DNA of 64,000 nucleotides from Erysipelotrichaceae bacterium NK3D112 (GCA_000701725.1 JNJQ01000012.1:1-64000), one strand, 5' to 3'. Positions 52,687-61,064 are shown, counted from the first letter of the stretch. Program-made: numbers and translations. The notes: generated by a model not told the origin, from the letters alone.

Positions 52687-52842
52687 GTTATTCTCCTCCA
52701 TTCATTTCTGGTCCGGAACATCCGGCTAAGCGATTTTTTACAGAATTCAATCCAGTCTGTACGTCGAAATACGAACATTCATATTTCTTTAAGACCTTGG
52801 TTATTTTACAACCTTACAAGCTTGATGAAAAGCCTTTCAATG

Positions 52843-52860
52843 AATGTAAATTTTTACATT
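52843..52860. repeat. perfect 18 bp palindrome between gdhA and the aminopeptidase gene
   Basis: AATGTAAA-TT-TTTACATT is a perfect inverted repeat with a 2-base centre. It lies in the 266-base upstream region of gdhA, where the -10 is not clear (TAAAAT near 52805). A dimeric regulator site is likely; its owner is unknown. Confidence 0.5.
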
Positions 52861-52906
52861 TTATATTTTTTTGGAAAATATGACTGGTTTCCCTCTATTT
52901 TGCGTC

Positions 52907-52935
52907 AAAAAACCGGATTCAAGGGATGAATCCGG
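52907..52935 (-). terminator. terminator of the aminopeptidase operon
   Basis: CCGGATTCA and TGAATCCGG form a perfect 9 bp stem with a 5-base loop, followed by TTTTTT on the minus strand, 17 bases after the stop codon. Confidence 0.9.
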
Positions 52936-52952
52936 CTGTATTGTCATGCATG

Positions 52953-54191
52953 TCAGTCAATTACGAATGAACCGCTGCGGAACACCGGGATCACATTTCC
53001 GTCATATGTGATGCCGTCAATGTCCATATCAGCAGTGCCGAACATGAAGTCCTCATGCTGGAGGGAGGTGTTGCCGCCTTTGGATAACAGTTCCTCCTCG
53101 CTCATCTCAATGCCGCCTTCGATATTCTCCGGATAGCATCTTCCAAGGGCCAGATGGCAGGAGGCATTTTCATCGTAAAGGGTGTTGTAGAAGAGAACAC
53201 CGCTCTGCGAAATCTTTGATTCATGAGGCACCAGAGCCACCTCGCCAAGATGCGAAGAGCCTTCATCAAAACCAAGCAGTGTGCCCAAGGCTTCCTCATT
53301 CTTTTCCGCATGATATTCAACGACCTTGCCCTCTTTGAATACCAAAGTGAAGTTTTCAATCAATACGCCGTTATAGGAAAGCGGTCTGCTTGAGACAACC
53401 GTGCCTTCCGTCTTGTCACGATGGGGCATGCAGAAGACTTCCTCGGTGGGAATGTTGGGATCGAAGTAGACACCGGCCGGGGTCGTGCATCCTCCGCCCA
53501 CCCAGATATGGTTTTCGGTCAGAGGCACATGCAGATCAGTGCCGAGACCGTTTCTGAAATGCAGTTCACGGAAATTGAATGCGGTCATTTTTTCCGCATG
53601 GCGGATGAGCTGCGCATCGTGGTCCTTCCACCATTCAACCGGATCATTGTCCTCGCTCACACCGGACACATCAAACAGCACTTCCTCAAGCTTTCTGAAT
53701 GCTTCTTCCTCATCCAGTTCAGGAAATACAACCTGCGCCCATTCCTTTGAAGCCACACCGAGCACGCACCACTGTCCGAAGTTGTTGGCTGTGTAGGCCT
53801 GAAGATCTCCCATCTTCTCATGATATGCCTTCTGATATGCGCGGATCTTGTTTGCAGGCACGTCTTTGAGAGCACCGGGTCTGTCGGAAAGAACGGACAG
53901 GTAGCATCCCTTCTGATCATGGACAGCCTGTTCTCTCTCATGGAGCCACTCACCGATATCCGCGAGGGTTTCCTCACTCTGGTTGAGATAATCGAGTTTT
54001 GTGATCTTCTGATCCCGCCATCTGACATCCACGCTCTTCGCGCCTGCTTTGTATGCCTCTTCCGCAACCATTTCCACGAAGCGGTGATCGCGCACATCGG
54101 CACGGACAACCAGCGGCTGATCAGGCTGCACATTGACACCTCTTCTGACCGCAAGCTGTGCGAGTTTTCTGTATAAACTTTCGTTTCTCAT
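52953..54191 (-). CDS. M29-family aminopeptidase
   Basis: These cytoplasmic metallo-aminopeptidases (AmpS/PepS/aminopeptidase T) trim peptides. The N-terminus RKLAQLAVRRGVNVQPDQPLVV is typical. The metal-site region includes EVFCMPHRDKTEGTV (Glu and His), and later ligands appear in LGEVALVPHES and in the C-terminal HEDFMFGTADMDIDG. Length 412 is normal. The start codon overlaps the stop of the upstream membrane gene by four bases. Confidence 0.95.
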   Translation of the reverse strand: MRNESLYRKLAQLAVRRGVNVQPDQPLVVRADVRDHRFVEMVAEEAYKAGAKSVDVRWRDQKITKLDYLNQSEETLADIGEWLHEREQAVHDQKGCYLSVLSDRPGALKDVPANKIRAYQKAYHEKMGDLQAYTANNFGQWCVLGVASKEWAQVVFPELDEEEAFRKLEEVLFDVSGVSEDNDPVEWWKDHDAQLIRHAEKMTAFNFRELHFRNGLGTDLHVPLTENHIWVGGGCTTPAGVYFDPNIPTEEVFCMPHRDKTEGTVVSSRPLSYNGVLIENFTLVFKEGKVVEYHAEKNEEALGTLLGFDEGSSHLGEVALVPHESKISQSGVLFYNTLYDENASCHLALGRCYPENIEGGIEMSEEELLSKGGNTSLQHEDFMFGTADMDIDGITYDGNVIPVFRSGSFVID

Positions 54192-55435
54192 TCACTGTCC
54201 TCCTTCAGAATGAATTCCTTCCGGTATCCGTCCAGGCTTTTGATCGAACGGATATATTCTTTGGAAAGATATAACGATGAGGGGCCAAACGGGTTGATCA
54301 CAACCCCCTCATAACCTTTGCTCAGCATTTCACTGGCCTGCTGGAAGTCCATGATCAGCACCAGCGTCTTCTCATCTTCCATGATATTTTCATAGCGGCT
54401 TAACGCGTCCCAGTCAGTGAACACCGGGAATACCGATTTGTCCGGTTCACGGGATGAGCTGACCGCCTGGAACAGCACACTGTGCGATCCGTTCATCGCT
54501 TCCGTGACATCGCCGCTGAGCGCGTCCGTCTCATCGGTTTTGGCTGCCACCAGATAATTGCCGTGCACGCAGTCATAAATGAATGTGCTCATAAAGCGGC
54601 TGTCATCCATATACTCACTGTAAGCACTGAGCATGCCCGAAATTCTCGGATTCTCGGCATCGATGCGCTTATGAAGCGTATGCCCTGCCTGCGTATTGCT
54701 TAAAACGGTGAAATCATACCAGGTGAAGGGAGCTTTATCCGGAATGCTTATATAGATCGTTGCCTTGCCGTCAGTAACACTGCTGACTTTCTTTCCTTCC
54801 GCAAAGATCCGGGTGATTTTCACTTTGATGGAATCCTGTGAGCCGGAATGGGCATAGGCATTGTCATTGGCTCTGAGTTCCCCCTGCACGGTTCCCCTGA
54901 TCCCGCCGTCATCCAGGAATTCCTCCGCCAGGAATGTGAATCTTCTTTTTCTGTTCAGAGAGAAGATTTTCTCCGCCGCTTTGATCTGTTTGTTTCTGGG
55001 AATAAATCGATGATAATTGCGGATGTAAAGGAAACCAGCAGCCAGCAGAGCGAGTATGAACAGCGCAGGAGAAGTCTGCCCGGGTGAGCGCAGCAGCGAA
55101 TCCGTCTGCGTTTCGTTGATATAGATCATTGAAAAAAGCACCGTCATCACAAGGGAGACAAAGAGCACATTCATCGGCCATCTGCCTTTGAATATGGTCT
55201 TCGCCACAATTCCTTCCCCCTCATCAAAACGGCGGTTGAAATAAATGATCAGACACATGCATCCGAACATGATCAGGATAAAGAAAAACAGAACAAGAAA
55301 GGCAGCACCCGGACTGATCTCACCATTCATGAAATCAATTGCCAGCATTACAAGCATGCATACGCATAGCACAAAGAAAAAGCCTGCGGCCAAGCCTGCC
55401 AGTAAAGACAGTGTTTTACGGATCTTTCTGTTCAT
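54188..55435 (-). CDS. membrane protein with a C-terminal SseB-like domain
   Basis: Four hydrophobic segments lie in the first 130 residues, followed by a cytoplasmic region. Residues about 150-270 are unassigned. The last 120 residues match the SseB fold by pattern: SVFPVFTDWDALSRYE and GYEGVVINPFGPSS. SseB-type domains occur in stress and secretion-linked proteins but have no defined activity. A -10-like TATACT sits four to seven bases before two in-frame ATGs (55438 and 55435) and no ribosome site is visible. It is cotranscribed with the aminopeptidase. Confidence 0.7.
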   Translation of the reverse strand: MNRKIRKTLSLLAGLAAGFFFVLCVCMLVMLAIDFMNGEISPGAAFLVLFFFILIMFGCMCLIIYFNRRFDEGEGIVAKTIFKGRWPMNVLFVSLVMTVLFSMIYINETQTDSLLRSPGQTSPALFILALLAAGFLYIRNYHRFIPRNKQIKAAEKIFSLNRKRRFTFLAEEFLDDGGIRGTVQGELRANDNAYAHSGSQDSIKVKITRIFAEGKKVSSVTDGKATIYISIPDKAPFTWYDFTVLSNTQAGHTLHKRIDAENPRISGMLSAYSEYMDDSRFMSTFIYDCVHGNYLVAAKTDETDALSGDVTEAMNGSHSVLFQAVSSSREPDKSVFPVFTDWDALSRYENIMEDEKTLVLIMDFQQASEMLSKGYEGVVINPFGPSSLYLSKEYIRSIKSLDGYRKEFILKEDSE

Positions 55436-55442
55436 CATGGAA

Positions 55443-55451
55443 AGTATAACA
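55443..55451 (-). promoter_or_regulatory. extended -10 promoter abutting the SseB-type gene start
   Basis: TGTTATACT on the minus strand is an extended -10 element, ending 4 bases before the ATG at 55438 and 7 before the one at 55435, so the transcript would be leaderless. Confidence 0.45.
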
Positions 55452-55497
55452 GAGAAATAAACATCTGCTTTGTTTTATCCATTAATTTGGCGTGATC

Positions 55498-55524
55498 TTA
55501 AAAAAGACCGCATTGCGCAGTCTT
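55498..55524 (-). terminator. terminator of the Cof phosphatase gene
   Basis: AAGACTGC and GCGGTCTT (one G-U pair) form a stem with a 5-base loop, followed by TTTTTT on the minus strand. The stem begins at the stop codon. Confidence 0.85.
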
Positions 55525-56375
55525 CATTTCCAGCCAAGCGGCTCAATCCAGTGTTTAAAAAGGAACTTTCCGGCCCCGTCCTCATCGCAGGTGAACTCCG
55601 TGACAAAGTCCGCTGCCGCTTTCATCTTTTCCGATCCGTTTTTCAAAGCGATGCCGATTCCGCATGTCATCAGGCCGAGATCATTGTCCATATCGCCCAT
55701 GCCCGCAATCTGATTCATTTCAAGACCGCTTTGCTTTGCGAAGACTTTGACGCCTTCGCCCTTGTTGCAGTTTTTGTGAATGATCTCAACAATGCCCGGG
55801 AATGTGTTCACGCTGGTATATTCCGTTTCCGGATGTGAAGCGAGATAGTCATGAATATGACGCATGACCTGTTCCTGCTGTTCGGGGAAATATCTGTAAA
55901 TCACCGTATGAACCGGTCTGACGCATAAGCGGTCATAATCACCGTGTGTGTCGATGATTTCCATATGGTTGCGCTTCATGGAGGCAGCCTGCATCTCATC
56001 GATGCCGGTGGCGACCATATGATCCCCTTCATAGATGGAAGCGATCAGGCCGAGCGGTTTCATCCACATCATGATTTCCTTCAATGTGTTTTCGCCTAAC
56101 GCATACTGTTCGAAAAAAGCATCCGTTTCACTTAAGAGCACCTGTCCGCCGTTCATGCCGATCAATACATCGAACTGAAACGGAAGATTCCATTCTTTGT
56201 ATCTGTTTTTCAAAGATGTGTTGATCACTCTTCCCGAAGCGATGCCAAGCTTAATGCCGTGATCATGGAGAATGTTCAATGCTTCAATGGTCAGCGGTCC
56301 GGGCATCTCCCCTTTTGTCACAAGAGTGCCGTCAATATCGGCGATCAATGCTTTCATCTGTCTGAAGTCCATCAT
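55524..56375 (-). CDS. Cof-type HAD phosphatase
   Basis: This HAD hydrolase has motif I IADIDGTLV near residue 10, motif II in GIASGR near 45, a large C2b cap and motif IV AGMGDMDNDLGLM near 225, all intact. Such enzymes dephosphorylate sugar phosphates or flavin intermediates with loose specificity. AAGGAAATC before the ATG at 56375 sets the start (283 residues). It lies downstream of the chbG-like gene but behind a terminator. Confidence 0.9.
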   Translation of the reverse strand: MMDFRQMKALIADIDGTLVTKGEMPGPLTIEALNILHDHGIKLGIASGRVINTSLKNRYKEWNLPFQFDVLIGMNGGQVLLSETDAFFEQYALGENTLKEIMMWMKPLGLIASIYEGDHMVATGIDEMQAASMKRNHMEIIDTHGDYDRLCVRPVHTVIYRYFPEQQEQVMRHIHDYLASHPETEYTSVNTFPGIVEIIHKNCNKGEGVKVFAKQSGLEMNQIAGMGDMDNDLGLMTCGIGIALKNGSEKMKAAADFVTEFTCDEDGAGKFLFKHWIEPLGWK

Positions 56376-56481
56376 GATTTCCTTCTTTCTAACCGTCAAT
56401 ATAGCACAAAACTTATAGCTGTGTCTTTTCCGCCTGATCTGCTGTTTTGGCTGCGCACCACTCTGAAAAGTTCTGTGAATG

Positions 56482-56515
56482 AAAAAAACTCCCGTGAACT
56501 GTATCCGCGGAAGTT
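56482..56515 (-). terminator. terminator of the EIIC-chbG operon
   Basis: AACTTCCG and CGGGAGTT (one G-U pair) pair around a 13-base loop and are followed by TTTTTTTC on the minus strand, about 30 bases after the deacetylase stop codon. Confidence 0.75.
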
Positions 56516-56543
56516 TTGAAAGGGGTTTGTTGATTCAATTCAG

Positions 56544-57335
56544 TCAGAGCCATTCCTTGGGAAGGTCTTTGAATGAAGCCAGTTCAATATTGTTGTCCTT
56601 CACCCACTTCTTGATCTCATCCGAGGTCATGCATTCAAGATCCTTCGGACGGCAGAGCGTGAAGCTTGTCAGTTTGAACAGGTCAGCGTCTGCGTATCCG
56701 CAATGGGAAACGATATAGACATATTCACTGTTCATGACATCCTCACCAAGGCCTGTGATATAGCTGATCGGATCTTCATTGAGCTGCGCTTCGGGTCCGC
56801 CCCAGACATACCAGCCCATGCCGGGTTCTGTGACTTCCTCTCTGTCCATGAAGGCGACGGAGCAGAGAACACCATATTCCTTTGCCAGTGTGCGTGTGAC
56901 CTCATCGGTTGTCTTTGTGCCATAGGCATGGTTATGAATGTAATCGGGTTTGTGACCGACCAGTTCAATGTATCTTTCAATCTGAGCCTTGAATTCCGCA
57001 TAGAGCTCATCTCTGTGATCAGCCAGATGATCATGATCATTTTCATCTGTATCCAGCGCTCTGTTTTCCTTTGAGCCAAGGAATGTGCCGTCCTCATGTG
57101 TGAGGGTGGGCAGCTTTTCATGGCCAAGGATGGAAGGTCCGGTGGAGGCGTTGAGGTCAATTCCGAATGCGATCTGATCCAGATAAGGTCTGATCCATTC
57201 AACACATTCCTCAATCCAGGGCATATTGGCAAACATGCCCGTATTTCTAACGACACCGTTTCTGATGCCGTGGATGCAGCCGAGAGAGACTGCTCTTGTG
57301 ATTCCGTAATCGTCACTCTGTACAAGAAGTTTCAT
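56544..57335 (-). CDS. ChbG/YdjC-type carbohydrate deacetylase, variant metal site
   Basis: YdjC-family enzymes remove acetyl groups from chitooligosaccharides and related sugars. The catalytic Asp is in QSDDYGITR (residues about 6-14). A second site, normally GxHLNL with a metal-binding His, reads GIDLNAS here, with Asp in place of His. The third His region reads YIHNHAYG. The metal site could still work with an Asp ligand, but the substitution is unusual. AGAGAG before the ATG at 57335 sets the start. It follows a PTS EIIC gene after a hairpin, so it may act on the phosphorylated, imported sugar. Confidence 0.85.
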   Translation of the reverse strand: MKLLVQSDDYGITRAVSLGCIHGIRNGVVRNTGMFANMPWIEECVEWIRPYLDQIAFGIDLNASTGPSILGHEKLPTLTHEDGTFLGSKENRALDTDENDHDHLADHRDELYAEFKAQIERYIELVGHKPDYIHNHAYGTKTTDEVTRTLAKEYGVLCSVAFMDREEVTEPGMGWYVWGGPEAQLNEDPISYITGLGEDVMNSEYVYIVSHCGYADADLFKLTSFTLCRPKDLECMTSDEIKKWVKDNNIELASFKDLPKEWL

Positions 57336-57360
57336 ATCGTTTTCTCTCTTTCTTTTTATC

Positions 57361-57385
57361 AAAAAGGAGGAGGTTCCCCTCCTCC
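57361..57385 (-). terminator. attenuator-like hairpin between EIIC and chbG-type gene
   Basis: GGAGGAGG and CCTCCTCC form an 8 bp stem with a 4-base loop followed by TTTTT on the minus strand. It would lower the deacetylase message relative to the EIIC message. Confidence 0.7.
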
Positions 57386-57398
57386 GTCCATTGTGTGA

Positions 57399-58664
57399 TT
57401 ATTCAGCTGTTTTCTGTTCCTGTTCGAGCATCTGCTTATCATATGCCTTTATGAAAGGAATGTAAGCGATGACGATGATGGCGAACAGTACGAAGCCCCA
57501 GATCAGGCCGCCGATACCGTAGTTCATCATGTTGCCGACAAAGAACGGGAGGTTGGAAGCGTTGGAGCCGGCTGTGCCGTTGGCATAACCGAGCAGGCCG
57601 ATTGTCTTGAGAAGATGTGTTCCGAAGACGGAAACCGTCGGAGCGATGAGAACCCACGGTACGAAGAAGATCGGGTTCAGAATCATCGGCAGACCGAAGT
57701 AGACAGGCTCGTCAACACCGAAGAATGCCGGCAGGAAGCCAAGTCTTGTGATGGATTTGCAGGATTCGGACTTGCAGAAGATCAGGGCGGCGATAACCAG
57801 CGGAATAGAACCTGTACCGAAGCTCAGCGCGTCGCCGATGAACTTGTGAGGCAGAGGCATATTGCTCTGATAAGCTGTCATGTTGTCCATCTGCAGCTGC
57901 ATGAAGAGCATCATGATGACCGGACCGACAGTCATGCCGCCATGGATACCGCAGAACCAAAGGCCATAGAGAACAACTATGAGGATCCAGTAGCCGAATA
58001 CGTTGGAGCCGACTGCGTTAAGCGGTGTGGAAACGATGGAATAGATCACCTGGTGGAAGCTGCCGAATGAAGTCTTTGCGAATACTGCGCCGATGATTCC
58101 GAAGAGAATCATGGATACAGCACCCGGAATGATACTTGTGAACTGAGCGGAAACCATCGGAGGAACCTGCTCAGGCAGTTTGATGACGATGTTCTTTTCT
58201 GTGCAGAACTTGAAGATATAACCGACTATGAAGCCGATGATGATTGCAGTGAACAGACCGCTTGAGCCAAGCCAGGAAGTCGGCAGCATGCTCGGAGCAT
58301 ACGGTTCTTCCGGTGTAACGATCGGTGTGACGATCAGGAAGCAGACCAGGGAAGTCAGACCGACTGCGATGTCGCTCTTTGCGCATCTGTGAGTCTTTGC
58401 GAACTGATAGGCAACCAGGAATGCGACGTAGACACCGAACATTCCGATGGTCCACTGATAAATTGTTGAGAGCACTGCCTTGATGCCTGTTGATGTGATG
58501 AATGCCTGATAAGCTTCAATGCCAAGGCCGTTGAACAGAGCTGTGAAGCCGCCGATCATGGTAATCGGCATCAGCATCATGAACGCACCCTGGATGATGT
58601 TCAGAACACTGTTCTGAGCGAATTTGGCGGAGATTGCAATAAGTTTGTCCAAAAACTTTTCCAT
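57399..58664 (-). CDS. PTS EIIC component, lactose/cellobiose family
   Basis: This membrane permease domain of 421 residues has about nine helices. The motif region GIHGGMTVGPVIMM and the later GFLPAFFGVDEPVYFGLP are hallmarks of the cellobiose/diacetylchitobiose EIIC family. No EIIA or EIIB gene is adjacent, so it must borrow these from elsewhere. It has a strong promoter with a cre site at the start of transcription and is followed by a ChbG-type deacetylase. The divergent RpiR regulator probably controls it. Confidence 0.93.
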   Translation of the reverse strand: MEKFLDKLIAISAKFAQNSVLNIIQGAFMMLMPITMIGGFTALFNGLGIEAYQAFITSTGIKAVLSTIYQWTIGMFGVYVAFLVAYQFAKTHRCAKSDIAVGLTSLVCFLIVTPIVTPEEPYAPSMLPTSWLGSSGLFTAIIIGFIVGYIFKFCTEKNIVIKLPEQVPPMVSAQFTSIIPGAVSMILFGIIGAVFAKTSFGSFHQVIYSIVSTPLNAVGSNVFGYWILIVVLYGLWFCGIHGGMTVGPVIMMLFMQLQMDNMTAYQSNMPLPHKFIGDALSFGTGSIPLVIAALIFCKSESCKSITRLGFLPAFFGVDEPVYFGLPMILNPIFFVPWVLIAPTVSVFGTHLLKTIGLLGYANGTAGSNASNLPFFVGNMMNYGIGGLIWGFVLFAIIVIAYIPFIKAYDKQMLEQEQKTAE

Positions 58665-58713
58665 TTTCTTTTTACCCCTCGGTTTTTATTTTCGCGCTGA
58701 TCAGGCGCATTTG

Positions 58714-58727
58714 TGAAAGCGCTTTTG
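58714..58727 (-). promoter_or_regulatory. cre site just downstream of the EIIC promoter
   Basis: The minus strand reads CAAAAGCGCTTTCA, matching the CcpA box (read on the plus strand as TGAAAGCGCTTTTG). It lies about 12-25 bases after the -10 element, the classic position for CcpA repression by roadblock. Confidence 0.75.
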
Positions 58728-58738
58728 TTCACATCCAC

Positions 58739-58767
58739 AATATAGCGCGAATCAAAACGTGTGTCAA
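58739..58767 (-). promoter_or_regulatory. EIIC promoter
   Basis: A perfect TTGACA (58762-58767) is separated by 17 bases from TATATT (58739-58744) on the minus strand, about 75 bases before the EIIC ATG. It is the strongest promoter match in the window. Confidence 0.8.
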
Positions 58768-58784
58768 TATTAATTTATTGTTTT

Positions 58785-58803
58785 TGAAACATATTTCGTT
58801 TCA
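58785..58803. promoter_or_regulatory. palindromic operator between EIIC and rpiR genes
   Basis: TGAAAC and GTTTCA (58785-58790 and 58798-58803) form an inverted repeat with a 7-base centre. It lies 17 bases upstream of the EIIC -35 and just upstream of the rpiR -10, where it can affect both. A site for the adjacent RpiR protein is the simplest idea. Confidence 0.5.
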
Positions 58804-58810
58804 GATCATG

Positions 58811-58816
58811 TATAAT
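58811..58816 (+). promoter_or_regulatory. -10 element of the rpiR gene
   Basis: TATAAT lies 26 bases before the rpiR ATG, with the palindrome occupying the -35 region; no good -35 hexamer is present at 17 bases. Confidence 0.55.
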
Positions 58817-58842
58817 AATCTTGCGGAAAGGATAAAAAAGCC

Positions 58843-59583
58843 ATGAATATCTTTGAAATAATGGATGCCAGCGCATCATCATTTTCCAAAACCGACCGGC
58901 TGATTTACGAATCCATCCGGAAATTTCCGGATGAGTTTGCCAATGAGTCCATTACCACCATCTCCGAAAAAGCAGGCTATTCCAAACCTGCCCTTTCCCG
59001 GTTTGCCAAGAGGCTCGGATTCGGCGGATTCGCGGAATTTCAATACCAGTTATCGCAGGATCTGAAAAACCGCAGAGAGAAACCGGCTGAGCGCACAAAT
59101 GCAGAGATCTATGCAAATCTTCTGATCCAGGTGGAAGAATCTCTGAAACCGGACGTGATCAAAGCTCTGGTCGAAAGAATGAGAAGCAGCCGCCAGACGG
59201 TGATCTTCGGTACCAATCTTTCCAGGCTGCCTGCCGAAATGCTTTACATCAGTCTGCAGTTTGAAAAAGACATCCTGCCGGTTCTGCCCCCGAATGATAT
59301 TCCGCCGATCATTCACGGTCCGGAAGATCTGTATATTTTCTTCTCCGCATACAAAGGCGATTCACATCAGAACATCATGAAAGATCTGCGCAAGCTGCCG
59401 GAGGAAAAAAGACCGTATCTGGTCCTGGTTACAGCCAATTCCAAACATCCGCTGCGCCACAATTTCAATGAGACAATCGTCCTGCCTTCCGTTTCACTGG
59501 CAAGCGGTTCACAGGTTGTCTATTCTGACACCTTTGCTTTCATGATGTTCAATGACTTCATCCTGCGTCAGATGAACCGATAA
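58843..59583 (+). CDS. MurR/RpiR-family transcriptional regulator
   Basis: An N-terminal HTH of the RpiR type (about residues 1-75, with ITTISEKAGYSKPALSRFAKRLGF) precedes a SIS domain (about 100-240) that usually senses phosphosugars. Length 246 is a little short for the family. It is divergent from the EIIC-chbG operon and separated by promoters, a palindrome and a cre site, so it likely controls that operon in response to the imported sugar phosphate. GGAAAGG precedes the ATG. Confidence 0.92.
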   Translation: MNIFEIMDASASSFSKTDRLIYESIRKFPDEFANESITTISEKAGYSKPALSRFAKRLGFGGFAEFQYQLSQDLKNRREKPAERTNAEIYANLLIQVEESLKPDVIKALVERMRSSRQTVIFGTNLSRLPAEMLYISLQFEKDILPVLPPNDIPPIIHGPEDLYIFFSAYKGDSHQNIMKDLRKLPEEKRPYLVLVTANSKHPLRHNFNETIVLPSVSLASGSQVVYSDTFAFMMFNDFILRQMNR

Positions 59584-59616
59584 CGCCGAGTGCCTTTGCG
59601 CACCCGGCGTTTTTTG
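59582..59616 (+). terminator. terminator of rpiR
   Basis: AACGCCG(a)GTGC and GCAC(c)CGGCGTT pair with a small loop, followed by TTTTTT; it begins inside the stop codon. Confidence 0.9.
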
Positions 59617-59649
59617 GATTAATTCGGAAGAAAATACCGGTCAATCAGA

Positions 59650-59655
59650 TATAAT
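59650..59655 (+). promoter_or_regulatory. -10 element of the second MATE gene
   Basis: TATAAT lies 28 bases before the ATG, with no good -35 at the usual distance. Confidence 0.45.
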
Positions 59656-59683
59656 TGAATGGAACTCAAAAGAGGAAGCGGAT

Positions 59684-61042
59684 ATGAGCGAAACAAAAAC
59701 ATATGATACCGGCGCCCTGTTCAAAGAGACGATCCGGATGGCATGGCCGGCACTGCTGGAAAGCTTCTTTGTGGCCCTTGCCGGTATGATTGACACCATG
59801 ATGGTTTCCACGATGGGAACCTACGCGGTGGCGGCGGTCGGTCTGACCACTCAGCCCAAATTTATTACTCTGGCAATCTTCTTCTCGATCAATGTTTCCG
59901 TCAGCGCGCTGGTCGCCCGCAGACGCGGACAGCAGGATCAGAGAAGCGCCAATGAAATTCTGCTTACTGCCCTGATTCTGACATTGCTGTTCTGTGCGAT
60001 TCTCAGTGTCATCACAGTGATCTGGGCCTCCCCGATTATCAGCTTATGCGGATCCAACGCGGATACACATGAGTCCGCAGTGCTGTATTTCCGGGTTATT
60101 CAGGCGGGCATGATCTTCAATGTCCTCTCATTGTGCATCAACGCCGCCCAAAGAGGCTCCGGCAACACGAAGATTGCGATGACAACCAATATCACCTCAT
60201 CCATTGTCAACATCATCTTCAACTATCTGCTCATCGGCGGAAACTTCGGCTTTCCCAAATGGGGCGTGTTCGGTGCAGCCTTCGCGACGGTGCTTGGCAC
60301 AGTGGCAGCTTCCATCATGAGCGTGCGCTCCCTCTTCAATCCGAACAGCTACGTATCCATTCCCTTTATCAGAAGAGAAAAGATCCGCTCCCAGGGCGAA
60401 TCACTGCTTTCCATTCTGAAACTCGGCTCAAATATGCTCATTGAAAACATCGCCATGCGTGTCGGTTTTGTCACAACCGCGGTCATGGCTGCCAAACTGG
60501 GCACCGATGCCTTCGCGGCCCATCAGGTCGGTATGAACTTCCTGTCGCTTGGCTTCTCGTTCGGAGACGGCATGCAGGTGGCGGCGGTCGCTCTGATCGG
60601 CAGATCGCTCGGTGAAAATGATCCGGACAAGGCAAGGGTTTACGGAAGGCTTTGTCAGAGAACGGGTCTAGGCATCTCGTTTGTACTGGCAATCATCCTG
60701 TTCTTCTTCGGAAGAAACCTGTTCTCGCTCTTCTTTACGGACCTCGCCGTTCTGGATATGGGCGTTCTGATTTCCAAATATATCATCGTCATCATCCTCT
60801 TCCAGATTTCCCAGATTATCTTCGGCGGCTGTCTGCGAGGCGCTGGCGACATGAGATACTGTCTGTTCGCCTCCCTGATCTCCGTCACTCTGATCAGAAC
60901 CGCGGTCACATGGGGACTCACCAGTGTGTTCGCACTTGGTCTGCATGGCATCTGGATCGGTATTCTTTCCGATCAGCTCTCCCGGTTCATCTTCCTCTCC
61001 CTTCGATTCAAAGAAGGCTCATGGGCAAAAATCCGGATCTGA
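59684..61042 (+). CDS. MATE-family efflux transporter
   Basis: Twelve hydrophobic segments over 452 residues. The first helix reads RMAWPALLESFFVALAGMID and the second half begins near residue 245, giving the usual two-fold MATE layout. It differs from the MATE protein at 49900-51252 and is not a recent duplicate by eye. GAGGAAG precedes the ATG. It stands alone with its own promoter and terminator; the substrate is unknown. Confidence 0.93.
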   Translation: MSETKTYDTGALFKETIRMAWPALLESFFVALAGMIDTMMVSTMGTYAVAAVGLTTQPKFITLAIFFSINVSVSALVARRRGQQDQRSANEILLTALILTLLFCAILSVITVIWASPIISLCGSNADTHESAVLYFRVIQAGMIFNVLSLCINAAQRGSGNTKIAMTTNITSSIVNIIFNYLLIGGNFGFPKWGVFGAAFATVLGTVAASIMSVRSLFNPNSYVSIPFIRREKIRSQGESLLSILKLGSNMLIENIAMRVGFVTTAVMAAKLGTDAFAAHQVGMNFLSLGFSFGDGMQVAAVALIGRSLGENDPDKARVYGRLCQRTGLGISFVLAIILFFFGRNLFSLFFTDLAVLDMGVLISKYIIVIILFQISQIIFGGCLRGAGDMRYCLFASLISVTLIRTAVTWGLTSVFALGLHGIWIGILSDQLSRFIFLSLRFKEGSWAKIRI

Positions 61043-61064
61043 TCAAACCGGCATATCTTTATAC

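Noticed and set aside
49900-61042. The two MATE genes as a recent duplication.
   Set aside because: They share only family-level patterns by eye and have different neighbours.
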